Source: JAJDXW01 sp965243335 (GTDB taxonomy: Bacteria; Pseudomonadota; Gammaproteobacteria; HK1). From it: a DNA stretch of 64,000 bases. A program made the position numbers and the translations under genes. The DNA lies in the NCBI GenBank assembly GCA_965243335.1, contig OZ251545.1, positions 4,898,001-4,962,000 of the forward strand, read 5' to 3'. The notes below the pieces were generated by a model. That model ran no database searches. It saw only the letters and a program-made list of their open reading frames with translations, and had not been told where the DNA came from. Positions 1-8,848 of this stretch are shown one piece after another. How positions within the stretch are numbered: position 1 is the stretch's first letter; each line of letters begins with the position of its first letter.

Positions 1-2604
1 GACCCGCTGACCCTGGACCAGGCGGTGGCCGCGCTGGCCGCGCAGCACAGCCTCCTGTCGCGGGCGTTGCAGGTGCTGACCGACCCCGGGGCACGGGGGG
101 AGATGAGCGCATCGCTCGACCTGCTGCTGCGGGTGGTGGCGGTGGTATCGCCGGCGGCGTTCGCCGGGCCGCGCGACCCGTGGCTGTACTTCTACGAGGA
201 CTTCCTGGCCGCCTACGACCCGAAGCTGCGCCGGGACGCGGGGGCGTACTACACGCCGGTGGAGGTGGTGCGCGCCCAGGTGCGGCTGGTCGACGACGCG
301 CTCGTGTCGCGGCTTCGCCGGCCCCTGGGCTTCGCCGACCCCGGGGTGGTGACCCTGGACCCGGCGGCGGGCACGGGCACGTACCTGCTGGGGGTCATCG
401 AGCACGCCCTGGGCCGCGTCGAGTCGGAGCAGGGGGCGGGGGCGGTTCCGGGGCAGGCGGCGGCCTTGGCGGAGAACCTCTGCGGCTTCGAGCTGATGGT
501 CGGCCCCTACGCGGTGAGCGAGCTGCGGGTGAGCCGCGCCCTGCGGGACCGGGGGGCGGGGCCGGGAGCCGCCGCGCGGGTGTACCTGACCGACACCCTG
601 GAGAGCCCGCACGCGGAGCCGCCGCAGCTACCCCTGTTCCTGCGGCCCATCTCCGAGCAGCGGGCGAAGGCGCTCGCGGTCAAGCGCGAGTCTCCGGTCA
701 TCGTGTGCCTGGGCAACCCGCCCTACGACCGCCACGAGGCGGCGCGGGCCGACAACGGAGACCGCACCGGCGCCTGGGTGCGCTGGGGCGACGACGGCAA
801 GGGCGCGCACGCCATCCTGCGCGACTTCCTCGACCCCGCGGCGGCCGCCGGGCACGCGGTGCGGGTGAAGAACCTCTACAACCTGTACGTGTACTTCTGG
901 CGGTGGGCGTTGTGGAAGGTGTTCGAGCACGATACGTCGGCGGGGGGCGGGGTGGTGAGCTTCATCACCGCGTCGAGCTGGCTGGACGGGGATGCGTTCC
1001 GGGGGATGCGCGAGCACCTGCGGCGGGTGTGCGACGAGGTGTGGATCCTGGACTTGGGCGGCGAGGGCCGGGGAACGCGGCGCAGCGAGAACGTGTTCGC
1101 CATCCAGACCCCGGTAGCGATCGCGGTGGCGCTGCGGTCGGGGGCGGGGGCCAAGGACGAGCCCGCGGTGGTGCGCCATGCCCGCGTCGAGGGCTCGCGC
1201 GCGGAGAAGCTGGCGGCGCTGGATGCGGTCGAGAGCTTCGCGGACGTCGCGTGGCGGGCGTGCCCGGAGGGCTGGCAGGCCCCGTTCCGCCCGGCGGGGG
1301 AGGGGGCGTACTTCGGCTGGCCGCGGCTCACCGATCTGATGCCGTGGCAGCATTCGGGGGTGCAGTGGAAGCGGACGTGGCCCGTGGCGCCGGACCCCGA
1401 GACCCTGGAGCGGCGCTGGCGGGCGCTGCTCGCGTCCGCCGACCCGGCGGAGCGGGCCAGGGCATTCAAGGAGACCCGCGACCGGAAGATCGACTTCAAG
1501 GGTTCTTCGCCATCGGGGAACGGTGGAGCGGGAAAGTCCATTGCCGAGCTGCCCCGGGACGCCCCGGCTCCGCACACGGAGCGTTACGCCTGGCGCTCGT
1601 TCGATCGGCAGTGGCTTCTGGCGGATACGCGGCTCGGCGATTATCTGCGCCCCGACCTGTGGCGCATCCAGGGCGAGCGGCAGGTGTACCTGACGACCCT
1701 GCTGACCAATTCACTCGATACCGGCCCGGCGCTTACAGCTTGCGCGCTGGTTCCCGATCTGCACCATTTCTCCGGCCGGGGAGCAAAGGATACGATCCCG
1801 CTCTACCGCACCGCGGACGCCTCGGAGCCGAACCTCCTGCCCGGCCTCCTCGACCGGCTGGGCGTGGAGTACGGGCGCCCGGTCACGCCGGAGGACTTCG
1901 CCGCCTACGTGTACGGCGTATCGGCCCATCCCGCCTTCACGGCCCGGTTCTCCACGGAGCTGGACACGCGCGAGCTGCGCATCCCGGTGACCCGCGACAG
2001 GGCCCGGTTCGAGCAGGTGCGCGGACAAGGTGCGCGCTTGCTCTGGCTGCACACCTGGGGCGAGCGCTTCACGTCCGAGGAGCCGGCGCACGGCCCGTCC
2101 CCGGCCGTCCCGCGTCCGGACGGGCCTCGCCCCCGAGGCCGGGTTCCGCCCGGCGCGGCCCGATGCACCCGGGCGGTCCCCGCGGACGCGGAGGGCTTTC
2201 CGGCGGCCTTCCGCTACGACGGCGCGGCCCGGACCCTGCACGTCGGAGAGGGCGAGTACGCGCCCGTCGCCCCGGAGGTCTACGGGTTCGAGGTGTCGGG
2301 CCTCAAGGTCGTGCAGTCGTGGCTCCGGTACCGGATGAGGAACGGCGCCGGGCGGACGTCCTCGCCCCTCGACGCCATCCGTCCCGAGCGCTGGCCCGCA
2401 CGGTTCACCACCGAGCTGCTCGAGCTCCTCTGGGTGCTGGAGGCCACCGTCGAGGCATGGCCGGAGCAAGAGAGCCTGCTCGAAGCGGTGGTCGAAGGCG
2501 AATGCCTCCGGGCCGACGAGCTGCCCCCCGTCCCCGACGAGCTGCGCAAGCCGCCGCCGAAGGCGCGGAGGTCGCATCCGCCCGCGCTCGACCTGGACGG
2601 CTGA
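1..2604 (+). CDS. Type ISP restriction-modification protein, methyltransferase and specificity part (5'-partial)
   Basis: The frame is open from base 1, so the gene begins upstream; an internal GTG lies at 25. The product is an N6-adenine methyltransferase of the type ISP/Eco57I kind. Visible motifs are the YFYEDFLAAYDPKLR block with GAYYTP near the start, SAM-binding motif I LDPAAGTGTYLLG, and catalytic motif IV GNPPYDR. The C-terminal half (from about residue 420) resembles the ISP target-recognition domain. Classical type ISP enzymes carry nuclease and helicase domains before the methyltransferase; those would lie left of the window or may be missing. The segment near 2080-2170 is unusually proline/arginine-rich and may be a less conserved linker. 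It is followed by TA genes, as in a defence island. Family assignment is confident; an active restriction function cannot be judged. Confidence 0.88.
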   Translation, partial: DPLTLDQAVAALAAQHSLLSRALQVLTDPGARGEMSASLDLLLRVVAVVSPAAFAGPRDPWLYFYEDFLAAYDPKLRRDAGAYYTPVEVVRAQVRLVDDALVSRLRRPLGFADPGVVTLDPAAGTGTYLLGVIEHALGRVESEQGAGAVPGQAAALAENLCGFELMVGPYAVSELRVSRALRDRGAGPGAAARVYLTDTLESPHAEPPQLPLFLRPISEQRAKALAVKRESPVIVCLGNPPYDRHEAARADNGDRTGAWVRWGDDGKGAHAILRDFLDPAAAAGHAVRVKNLYNLYVYFWRWALWKVFEHDTSAGGGVVSFITASSWLDGDAFRGMREHLRRVCDEVWILDLGGEGRGTRRSENVFAIQTPVAIAVALRSGAGAKDEPAVVRHARVEGSRAEKLAALDAVESFADVAWRACPEGWQAPFRPAGEGAYFGWPRLTDLMPWQHSGVQWKRTWPVAPDPETLERRWRALLASADPAERARAFKETRDRKIDFKGSSPSGNGGAGKSIAELPRDAPAPHTERYAWRSFDRQWLLADTRLGDYLRPDLWRIQGERQVYLTTLLTNSLDTGPALTACALVPDLHHFSGRGAKDTIPLYRTADASEPNLLPGLLDRLGVEYGRPVTPEDFAAYVYGVSAHPAFTARFSTELDTRELRIPVTRDRARFEQVRGQGARLLWLHTWGERFTSEEPAHGPSPAVPRPDGPRPRGRVPPGAARCTRAVPADAEGFPAAFRYDGAARTLHVGEGEYAPVAPEVYGFEVSGLKVVQSWLRYRMRNGAGRTSSPLDAIRPERWPARFTTELLELLWVLEATVEAWPEQESLLEAVVEGECLRADELPPVPDELRKPPPKARRSHPPALDLDG

Positions 2605-2608
2605 ATTG

Positions 2609-2627
2609 TGTACAAATAATTTGCACA
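2609..2627. promoter_or_regulatory. Candidate operator of the Phd-type antitoxin gene
   Basis: The sequence TGTACAAAT-A-ATTTGCACA is a 9-bp inverted repeat with one mismatch around a single central A, in an AT-rich gap inside very GC-rich DNA. It lies 33 bp before the antitoxin start. The TGTACA core is the motif recognised by YefM/Phd-family antitoxins in their own promoters, which suggests autoregulation. Binding is inferred, not shown. Confidence 0.5.
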
Positions 2628-2659
2628 TATGAAGAACGCTCGGCACGGAGAGTGGAACA

Positions 2660-2908
2660 ATGGCGGCACGGCAGGTCCCGGCAGCGGAGTTCAAGGCGAA
2701 GTGCCTGCGCATCATCAAGGAGATGAACGGCGACGGACAGCCGGTGACGATCACCAATCGCGGCCGGCCGGTGGCGGTGCTCTCACCGATACCGTTGGCG
2801 GACGAGCCGCCGTCGCCGTTCATCGGGATGATGCGGGGCACGGTGCTGAAGTACGAAGATTCCTTTGACTCCGCGGCCTCTTCGTCCGACTGGTCCGCCT
2901 TGCGGTGA
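2660..2908 (+). CDS. Phd/YefM-family antitoxin
   Basis: This 82-residue protein has the Phd/YefM fold signature: an N-terminal VPAAEFKAKC helix, then the strand-turn-strand PVTITNRGRPVAVL typical of the DNA-binding dimer, then a variable tail that would neutralise a toxin. The ATG at 2660 is preceded by GGAGAG at a good distance. Its stop overlaps the GTG of a VapC remnant (GTGA), the normal arrangement of an antitoxin-toxin operon. The toxin is truncated, so the antitoxin appears orphaned. A palindromic candidate operator lies just upstream. Confidence 0.85.
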   Translation: MAARQVPAAEFKAKCLRIIKEMNGDGQPVTITNRGRPVAVLSPIPLADEPPSPFIGMMRGTVLKYEDSFDSAASSSDWSALR

Positions 2909-2976
2909 TCCTGCTCGACACGCACGTGGTGGTCTGGTCCGTGGAGGGCTGCCGGCGGCATCGCTCTCAGGAGTGA
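2905..2976 (+). pseudogene. VapC (PIN-domain) toxin remnant, 23 codons
   Basis: Starting at the GTG that overlaps the antitoxin stop, the reading begins VILLDTHVVVWSVEG, the first beta strand of a PIN domain with its first catalytic Asp. It then runs into CRRHRSQE and a stop. A full VapC is about 125-140 residues, so over 80% is missing. No continuation was found in other frames before the convergent MazF gene. No active toxin is expected. Confidence 0.75.
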
Positions 2977-3068
2977 TGGCAGAGCACGGATCGCCGATCT
3001 TCGAGACAGGAGATTCTCGGTGTGGTCGAGCCGCCCGGCGGTAGTGGGTGACGACGGCGTCTCGATCC

Positions 3069-3392
3069 CTATGCACATCCAGTCGCGAGTGCAAGTGCGC
3101 GGCAGACCTGGCGCATCTTTGCCTCGCTCAGGGAGCCGACGTAGCGGTGCAGAAGCCGCTGTTCGACCGTCTGGACGTGATCGAGGTTGATCACGGAGTC
3201 GTGGGCCAGACCTTCATCGGCGCCGACGGCCACCTCGCTCGGCAGCCCTCGAATCGTGGACGTGATCGGGGCCACCATCGCGGTGCGTAGCAGGGGAAGA
3301 ACCTCTTGTCGGGTCAGGATCACGACTGGGCGGCGCTTGTCGGGGGCTTTGAATCGGTATTGCCAGATCTCTCCTCGATGGAGCATGGTCAT
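3069..3392 (-). CDS. MazF/PemK-family endoribonuclease toxin
   Basis: This 107-residue protein has a MazF-like start, MTMLHRGEIWQYRF, followed by RRPVVILTRQEV, VAPITSTIRGLPSEVAV and DSVINLDHVQTV. These match the family's strands, including the R-P-V-V and the T/S-rich loop before the central strands. MazF enzymes cleave mRNA. I chose the ATG at 3392 because it overlaps the antitoxin stop (TGATG); an upstream in-frame start would lie inside the antitoxin gene. Antitoxin first, toxin second is the usual order. Confidence 0.88.
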   Translation of the reverse strand: MTMLHRGEIWQYRFKAPDKRRPVVILTRQEVLPLLRTAMVAPITSTIRGLPSEVAVGADEGLAHDSVINLDHVQTVEQRLLHRYVGSLSEAKMRQVCRALALATGCA

Positions 3393-3625
3393 CAGTCCTG
3401 CGGCCATGTTCCCTCGGCGGCCCATCCTTCGAACTCCTCGCCAAGGGTGTTGGTATCGAGATACCCCGCTCGATACCGGCGGGTGATGTCTTCGGCGTCC
3501 GTGCGCTTCAGATAATCGATCGCAGCCTCCTGAAGCACCGCCGAGCGGCCGTGCTCCCGGACCGCAGGATGCCGATCAAGCCTTTCGAGCAAAGCATCGT
3601 CGAAAGTGACCTGGATATCTTTCAT
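3392..3625 (-). CDS. MazE/CopG-like antitoxin of the MazF pair
   Basis: This 77-residue protein begins MKDIQVTFDDALLERLDR and continues with a helix pair around AVLQEAAIDYLKR. That is a ribbon-helix-helix DNA-binding domain, in which a short beta strand is followed by two helices. The acidic/aromatic tail EEFEGWAAEGTWPQD is the likely toxin-binding part. It is translationally coupled to the MazF-like toxin by a one-base overlap. Together they form a complete TA module next to the broken Phd/VapC pair on the opposite strand. Confidence 0.82.
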   Translation of the reverse strand: MKDIQVTFDDALLERLDRHPAVREHGRSAVLQEAAIDYLKRTDAEDITRRYRAGYLDTNTLGEEFEGWAAEGTWPQD

Positions 3626-3658
3626 GGCGGCAACCCGTCACGCTCAGGACAGACGTTG

Positions 3659-3687
3659 ATCATAGCGGGTTCGTCCGCACTCGACCA
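3659..3687 (-). promoter_or_regulatory. Possible promoter of the MazEF-like operon
   Basis: On the minus strand a TATGAT -10-like hexamer (3664-3659) lies 34 bp before the antitoxin ATG. A weak -35-like TGGTCG sits 17 bp further upstream. Only the -10 match is good, so this is a tentative call. Confidence 0.3.
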
Positions 3688-4094
3688 CGGGGCCGATCAA
3701 TCCGATAATGCCCTGGACACCCGGGTCCGGCGCTGGTCAGGACGCGCCAGGGCGCCTCGGCGCGAGGAGCCCTCCGATTCAAGACGCGCCGCCGAGGGTG
3801 AGCGTCCCGACCCGATGCGCGCGGCGACGACGGCCGTTCGCTGGGCGGCGCGCCCCCGACATGCAGTCGCTCCGCGTCCCTACCCCGTGCGCCCACGGCG
3901 CGGTCGCGTCGGGGTCGAATCCTACGAAGAACGGGAGGATTGACGGACGACGCGAACCCGGCTCCCGGTCCATCATCTCCCCCGAGCCGTGGCGGTGGTT
4001 GTGGCATGGGGAGCGGAAATGGCGGTGGCTGTGGTATCGTCGAGCGGGGTTCGGGCCTGCGCGCACCCGGCCCGCGGCAAGGAGGAGCCAGCCG
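3688..4094. other. Intergenic region without a recognised gene
   Basis: No convincing coding sequence is seen here. The region contains two near-identical 17-bp G/T-rich direct repeats of the form GGCGGTGG-T/C-TGTGG-C/T-AT at about 3991 and 4021. The downstream gene has a strong Shine-Dalgarno (AAGGAGG) at the end of the region. The promoters of the divergent MazEF-like and Uma2 genes must lie here or just upstream. Confidence 0.5.
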
Positions 4095-4904
4095 ATGACC
4101 CAGCACGTTCTTTCCCCCGCCGCGGTTGAGTATCCGAGCGGGGACGGCCAGCCGATGGCGGAGAACGACTGGCAGCTTCACGCGATCATCGATTCGGTCA
4201 GCGCGCTCCAGCTCCATTACCGCGACCGCCCGGACGTCTACGTGTCCGGGGACCTCTTCATCTACTACAAGGAGGGCGACCCGCGCGCCCGGGTGGCGCC
4301 GGACGTGTTCGTGGCGTTCGGCGTGCCGAAGCGAAAGCGCCCCATCTACAAGCTGTGGGAGGAGGGAGTGGTTCCCGCGTTCGTGATGGAGGTGGCGTCG
4401 GTTGGCGCCTGGCGCGAGGACGACCAGCGGAAGGTGAAGCTGTACGAACAGCTCGGGGTGCCGGAGTATTGGCAGTACGACCCGACGGGGGAGTACCTCG
4501 GGGTCCATCTGAAGGCGCATCGCCTGGTGGAGGGCGCGTACGCGCCGCAGCCGGTGGTGGAGTCGATCGACGGGACGCTGCTCCTTCGCAGCGATTCGCT
4601 CGGTCTCGACTTCCGGGTGAAGGGCGAGGAGTTCCATTTCTCCGACCCGGTGACGGGAGAGCGCCTTCACGCCCTTGCCGAGGAGCACGACGCGCGCCGG
4701 GCCGCCGAATCGGAAGTCAGGGCGGTTGAAGCGCAGGCCAGGGAGGCCAGATCCCGGGTCAGGGAGGCTGAATCGAAAGCAAGGGTTGCCGAATCGCAGG
4801 TCAAAGCTGCCGAATCGAAGGCCAGCGCCGCCGAGTCCCGGGCCGAGGCGGCGGAGGCCGAGCTCGCGGCGCTCAGGGCGCTTCTCGCCGAACGGGGCGG
4901 TTGA
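4095..4904 (+). CDS. Uma2-family (DUF820) nuclease-fold protein with coiled-coil tail
   Basis: The 269-residue product starts at an ATG preceded by AAGGAGG. Residues about 20-190 match the Uma2 family, a PD-(D/E)XK-like fold: VYVSGDLFIYYKEGD, RVAPDVFVAFGV, PAFVMEVASVG, and KVKLYEQLGVPEYWQYDP. The D of APDVFV and the E of VMEV are the likely catalytic acidic residues. From about residue 200 the sequence becomes a regular Ala/Glu/Arg coiled coil with repeated AAES/VAES heptads. Uma2 proteins are often multicopy and their role is unclear. The long coiled coil suggests oligomerisation or a partner protein. Confidence 0.85.
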   Translation: MTQHVLSPAAVEYPSGDGQPMAENDWQLHAIIDSVSALQLHYRDRPDVYVSGDLFIYYKEGDPRARVAPDVFVAFGVPKRKRPIYKLWEEGVVPAFVMEVASVGAWREDDQRKVKLYEQLGVPEYWQYDPTGEYLGVHLKAHRLVEGAYAPQPVVESIDGTLLLRSDSLGLDFRVKGEEFHFSDPVTGERLHALAEEHDARRAAESEVRAVEAQAREARSRVREAESKARVAESQVKAAESKASAAESRAEAAEAELAALRALLAERGG

Positions 4905-5057
4905 CCGGCGCGCGCTCCGCTCCTCCGCGCATCATCCGCGGCGTCGTCGTGCGCCCCGAGGTCTCAGGCAGGGCTTCAGCCGTCCCGGCAGGCGCCCCGC
5001 TTCCCCACCCCGCCGCGAGGCGAAGACTTCCGCCCCCGTTTGTCCCGCCCTCCTCGC

Positions 5058-7691
5058 TCACTCGTTGCGGAGATGGGGCGCGGCGGGCTCGCCCAGCGCG
5101 CGCCAGGTCCCGAGGAGCCCGAGGGCCAGGGTGAGCACGACGCAGAGCCCCACCGTCGCCGCGACGGTGGCGGGGAGGAACGTCCACTCCTGCTCCAGCA
5201 CCTGGGTCACCACCGCCCACGCGGTCACCGTGCCGGCGAGGGCCGCGACCGCGCCGGCAAGGAGCCCGAGGAGCCCGAACTCCGCGGCGTGGATGAGGGC
5301 CACGTCCCGCCGCGGCGACCCGAGGACCTTGAGCACTACGCTCTCGTAAGTGCGCCGGCGATGGCCGGCCGCGACCGCCCCGGCGAGGACGAGCGCCCCG
5401 GCGAGCAGGGTGACCCCGCCCACCGCCCGCGCCGCCCCCGCGATGTTCCCCATCACTTCCGCGACCCGCCCGAGCGCCTCGCGCACCCGCACCACCGTGA
5501 TCTCCGGGAACTCGCGGGCGAGGGTCCGTTCGACCTCCGCCTCCGCCTCCGGGTCCGCGCGCACCGTCGCGACGTGGCCGTGGGGCGCGCGGCGCATCGG
5601 CTCCGGCGAGAGGAGCAGGGCGAAGTCGAGCTGCATCCCCTGCCACTCGACCCGGCGGACGTGGCGGACCTCCGCGGTGATCTCGCGCCCGAGGACGTTG
5701 AGGGTGATGCGGTCTCCGAGCTCCAGATCGAACGCGTCCATGACGTCGACGTCGACCGAGAGGAGGGGCGGCCCCGCGTAGTCCTCCGGCCACCACTCGC
5801 CGGCAATCGCCGGGCTGTCGGGAGGGGTCGTGGCGTAGCTGAGCCCGCGGTCGCCCTGGATGACCCACGCATGCTCGTCGTCGACGAGCGCTTCCTCGGG
5901 TTCGAGGCCGTTCACCTGGACGATCCGCCCCCGCAGGAAGGGCACGGACCGGAACCGGCGCGCGCCCTCGACCCCGGCCACCGTCTCGCGGAAGCGGTCG
6001 AGCCGATCCGCCTCCACCCCCAGGAAGAAGAACGCGGGCGCGTCCTCGGGCAGCGACTCCACGATGCCGCGCCGCAGGTTCCCTTCGACGAGGGCGACGG
6101 TGACGAGCACGGTGAGGCCGAGCCCGAGGGAGAGCACGACGTCGGCGGTCGCGTTGCCGGGCCGGTGGAGGTTCGAGACCGCCATCCGCAGCCGCGGGCC
6201 GAGCCGGGAGCGGTGCTTGCCGCCCATCGGCCCGGCGGGTGTCGATTCACCGCGCCCCGACTCGCCGCGGGCGGATCGGCCCGGCGGCCGGTTCAGCGCG
6301 CGGGCGGCTCGCACCACCGCCCACCCGGCCCCCCGGAACGCGAGCAGGGTGAGCGCCGCGCCGCCGGTGAACCAGGCCGCGAACGCGCGATCGGGGGCGC
6401 TCGCGATGGCGAGGGCCGCGAGCAGGCCCCCGCCCGCGAGGGCGGCGGCGAGATGCCCCCGGCGCCCCGGGCGAGTACCGAGGCCGATCCCGCGGAAGAG
6501 GGCCACCGCGGGGGTCTCCTGCGCCCGCGAGAGGGGCCATACGGTGAACGTCACTGCGGTCAGCAGCCCGAACAGCGCGCTCAGCGCGAGCACCCCCGGA
6601 TAGACCCCGAGGGCGATCGGGGTCGGCAGCAGGTTCTCGAGCAAGCGCCCGACCGCGACCGGGGCGAGGGCGCCCACGGCGAGCCCCGCCGCCACCCCGA
6701 GCCCCGCGATCACCGTCAACTGGACGAGGTAGGTGGAGAACACGACCCGGCGCGAGGCGCCGACGCACTTCAGGGTCGCGATCACCCCGAGCCTCCGATC
6801 GAGCCAGGCCCGGACCGCGTTGCTCACCCCGACCCCGCCGACGAGGAGCGCGGTCAGCCCCACCAGGCTGAGGAACGAGCCGAGCCGCTCCACCATCCGC
6901 TGGATGCCGGGGGCGGCGTCCTCGAAGGTGCGCACCTGCCAGCCCCCGTCCCGCAGCCGTTCGGAGAGCGATTCACGCACCGCGTCCACCTGCCCGCCCG
7001 CCGGCAGGCGCACCGCGTACTGGTGGTAGACGAGGCTGCCTTCGCGCAGGAGCCCCGACTCCGCGAGCGCGTCCAGGCCCACCAGCACCCGCGGCCAGAG
7101 GCCGAACGGCCCCCCCGACCCGGCCCGGTCGGGCTCCCGCTCGATCGCGCCCCGCACCTCGAGCTCGATCCCGCCGATCGCGAGCGGGTCCCCCTCCTTG
7201 AGGTCGAAGCGGTCGATGAGCGACGGCTCGACCAGGGCGCCCCACCGCCCGTCGCTCTCCGCCCGCCGGAGCCCCTGCGAGAGGGAGACGGCGGCGCCGT
7301 CGCCGCGCCGGGCCTCGAACGCGCCGAAGAGGGGATAGCGGTCGTCCACCGCCTTCAGCTCGACGAGTACGCTCGCCTCCGCCTCCCGGCCCGGGCGGCG
7401 GGCCATGGTGCGCAGCTCCGCGAAGTGGGAGAGCTCCGCCGCCGCCCGCTCCACGTCGGCCCGCTCCTCGGGGCGGAGGTCCCGGTAGATGGCGCGGATG
7501 GCGAGGTCGCCGCCGAGGACCTCCCGTCCGTCCGCGCGCAGCCCGGTGACGATCGAGGTCGCGGTCGAGAGCACCCCGGCGATGGCCGCCACCCCGAGGG
7601 CGAGGCAGCCGAGAAAGACCCCGAACCCCCGGAGCCCGCGGACGCCGTGGCGAAGCTCGCGGGCTGCGAACCGGAAGGCGACGGCGGTCAT
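5058..7691 (-). CDS. ybbP: ABC transporter permease of the YbbP/FtsX type
   Basis: This 877-residue membrane protein has one N-terminal helix (about 23-45) and a periplasmic MacB-like domain. A central group of helices (about 265-465) includes the FtsX-type LKCVGASRRVVFSTYL segment. There is a second periplasmic region, and C-terminal helices (about 745-870) with the second LKVLGSPRRDVALI. This two-FtsX-domain layout matches YbbP. It starts 5 bp after the stop of the ATPase gene on the same strand, and the pair is divergent from tesA, the arrangement known from E. coli. The likely role is export or extraction of a lipid-like or hydrophobic substrate. Confidence 0.9.
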   Translation of the reverse strand: MTAVAFRFAARELRHGVRGLRGFGVFLGCLALGVAAIAGVLSTATSIVTGLRADGREVLGGDLAIRAIYRDLRPEERADVERAAAELSHFAELRTMARRPGREAEASVLVELKAVDDRYPLFGAFEARRGDGAAVSLSQGLRRAESDGRWGALVEPSLIDRFDLKEGDPLAIGGIELEVRGAIEREPDRAGSGGPFGLWPRVLVGLDALAESGLLREGSLVYHQYAVRLPAGGQVDAVRESLSERLRDGGWQVRTFEDAAPGIQRMVERLGSFLSLVGLTALLVGGVGVSNAVRAWLDRRLGVIATLKCVGASRRVVFSTYLVQLTVIAGLGVAAGLAVGALAPVAVGRLLENLLPTPIALGVYPGVLALSALFGLLTAVTFTVWPLSRAQETPAVALFRGIGLGTRPGRRGHLAAALAGGGLLAALAIASAPDRAFAAWFTGGAALTLLAFRGAGWAVVRAARALNRPPGRSARGESGRGESTPAGPMGGKHRSRLGPRLRMAVSNLHRPGNATADVVLSLGLGLTVLVTVALVEGNLRRGIVESLPEDAPAFFFLGVEADRLDRFRETVAGVEGARRFRSVPFLRGRIVQVNGLEPEEALVDDEHAWVIQGDRGLSYATTPPDSPAIAGEWWPEDYAGPPLLSVDVDVMDAFDLELGDRITLNVLGREITAEVRHVRRVEWQGMQLDFALLLSPEPMRRAPHGHVATVRADPEAEAEVERTLAREFPEITVVRVREALGRVAEVMGNIAGAARAVGGVTLLAGALVLAGAVAAGHRRRTYESVVLKVLGSPRRDVALIHAAEFGLLGLLAGAVAALAGTVTAWAVVTQVLEQEWTFLPATVAATVGLCVVLTLALGLLGTWRALGEPAAPHLRNE

Positions 7692-7696
7692 GCCGG

Positions 7697-8671
7697 CTAC
7701 CGGGAGGGGGCGGAGGCCGCGGGGGCGGCAAGGCCGGCAGGGTCGGCGTCGCCGGTGGGGAGCGGGCCGCCGTGCCCGGCGCCCGAGCCGGCCCCGGCCT
7801 CGGCGTCGTTGCCCACGGACGGAGCGCCGACGCTTCGGCTCCCCGGCGCGCCTTGCAGGCCGAATCGGTCTTCGCCCTCCCGGTCTTGCCGGGAGCCTTG
7901 GTCCCGGTCACGAGCCCGCTCCGGGTCCGGCCGGTCGCCGTCCGTCCCGGACCCCGCCGCCAGGACTTTGGGGGCTTCGGCGGCTTCGGCCTCGACGCGG
8001 CCGTCCGTCATGCGGATCGTGCGGTCGCAGAGCGCCGCGAGCCGCGCCTCGTGGGTGATGAGCAGGAGCGCCGCCCCCCGGTCGCGGCTCCGGGCGAAGA
8101 GGCGCCGGATGACCTGGTCGCCGGTCGCGGCGTCGAGGTTGCCGGTCGGCTCGTCCGCGAGGAGGAGGTCCGGGCGGTTGACGAGGGCGCGGGCGATGGC
8201 CACCCGCTGCTGCTCGCCGCCGGAAAGCTCGCCGGGGTAGTGCTCCAGCCGGTGTTCGAGTCCTACCGCGGCGAGCTCTTCCCGCGCCCGGTCGAACGCA
8301 TCGGCCGCGCCGGCCAGCTCGCGCGGGACGGCCACGTTCTCGACGGCGGTCATGGTGGGGATGAGGTGGAACGCCTGGAACACGATGCCGACGCGGCGGC
8401 CCCGGAACCGGGCGAGGGCGTCCTCGTCGAGGGTCGCGAGGTCTTCGCCGGCCACCTCGATCCGACCCGTCGAAGGCCGCTCCAGCCCGCCGACGACCAT
8501 GAGCAGGGTGGTCTTGCCCGCGCCGGAGGGTCCGACCACGCTCACCGTCTCCCCGGGGGCGAGATCGAGGTCGACCCCGCGCAGGATCTCCACGGGTCCG
8601 GCTGCGCCGGTCAGGGTGACGCCGAGACCCCTCAGCGATACGATGGAACGATGGGCGGCGGCGGACGGCAT
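7697..8671 (-). CDS. ybbA: ABC transporter ATPase of the YbbA/LolD type
   Basis: The 324-residue product carries Walker A GPSGAGKTTLL, Q-loop VFQAFHLIPTMTAVENV, signature LSGGEQQRVAIARAL, Walker B LLLADEPTGNLD and the H-loop ITHE. This is the LolD/YbbA subgroup that serves FtsX-type permeases. The ATG at 8671 faces the divergent tesA gene across a 177-bp gap. The ABC domain ends near residue 225. About 100 further residues are low-complexity and rich in Gly, Ala, Asp and Arg, absent from typical YbbA (about 228 residues). The extension may be real or a run-on of open high-GC frame; its codon pattern does not settle this. Confidence 0.9.
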   Translation of the reverse strand: MPSAAAHRSIVSLRGLGVTLTGAAGPVEILRGVDLDLAPGETVSVVGPSGAGKTTLLMVVGGLERPSTGRIEVAGEDLATLDEDALARFRGRRVGIVFQAFHLIPTMTAVENVAVPRELAGAADAFDRAREELAAVGLEHRLEHYPGELSGGEQQRVAIARALVNRPDLLLADEPTGNLDAATGDQVIRRLFARSRDRGAALLLITHEARLAALCDRTIRMTDGRVEAEAAEAPKVLAAGSGTDGDRPDPERARDRDQGSRQDREGEDRFGLQGAPGSRSVGAPSVGNDAEAGAGSGAGHGGPLPTGDADPAGLAAPAASAPSR

Positions 8672-8848
8672 GACGGATCTTCGGCGGCCAGGAGACAGCG
8701 TGCAGGATACCAACCGCGCCGGCCCGGGACGCCGCGCCTCGGCGCTTCTTTGCGTTTCTTTACCCGTCGATGGGCGGCGCGGCGCCCGGGAGCGAGGCGC
8801 GGCGCGCGGCGAAGCCTCAATCCCGCCCGTCCGCGCCATGTCGCGCAC

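Noticed and set aside
5040..8240. A 1066-codon plus-strand frame across ybbP-ybbA
   Set aside because: Composition (Arg, Gly, Pro, Glu, His) shows no fold. ybbP and ybbA on the minus strand have complete domains and family-conserved order.
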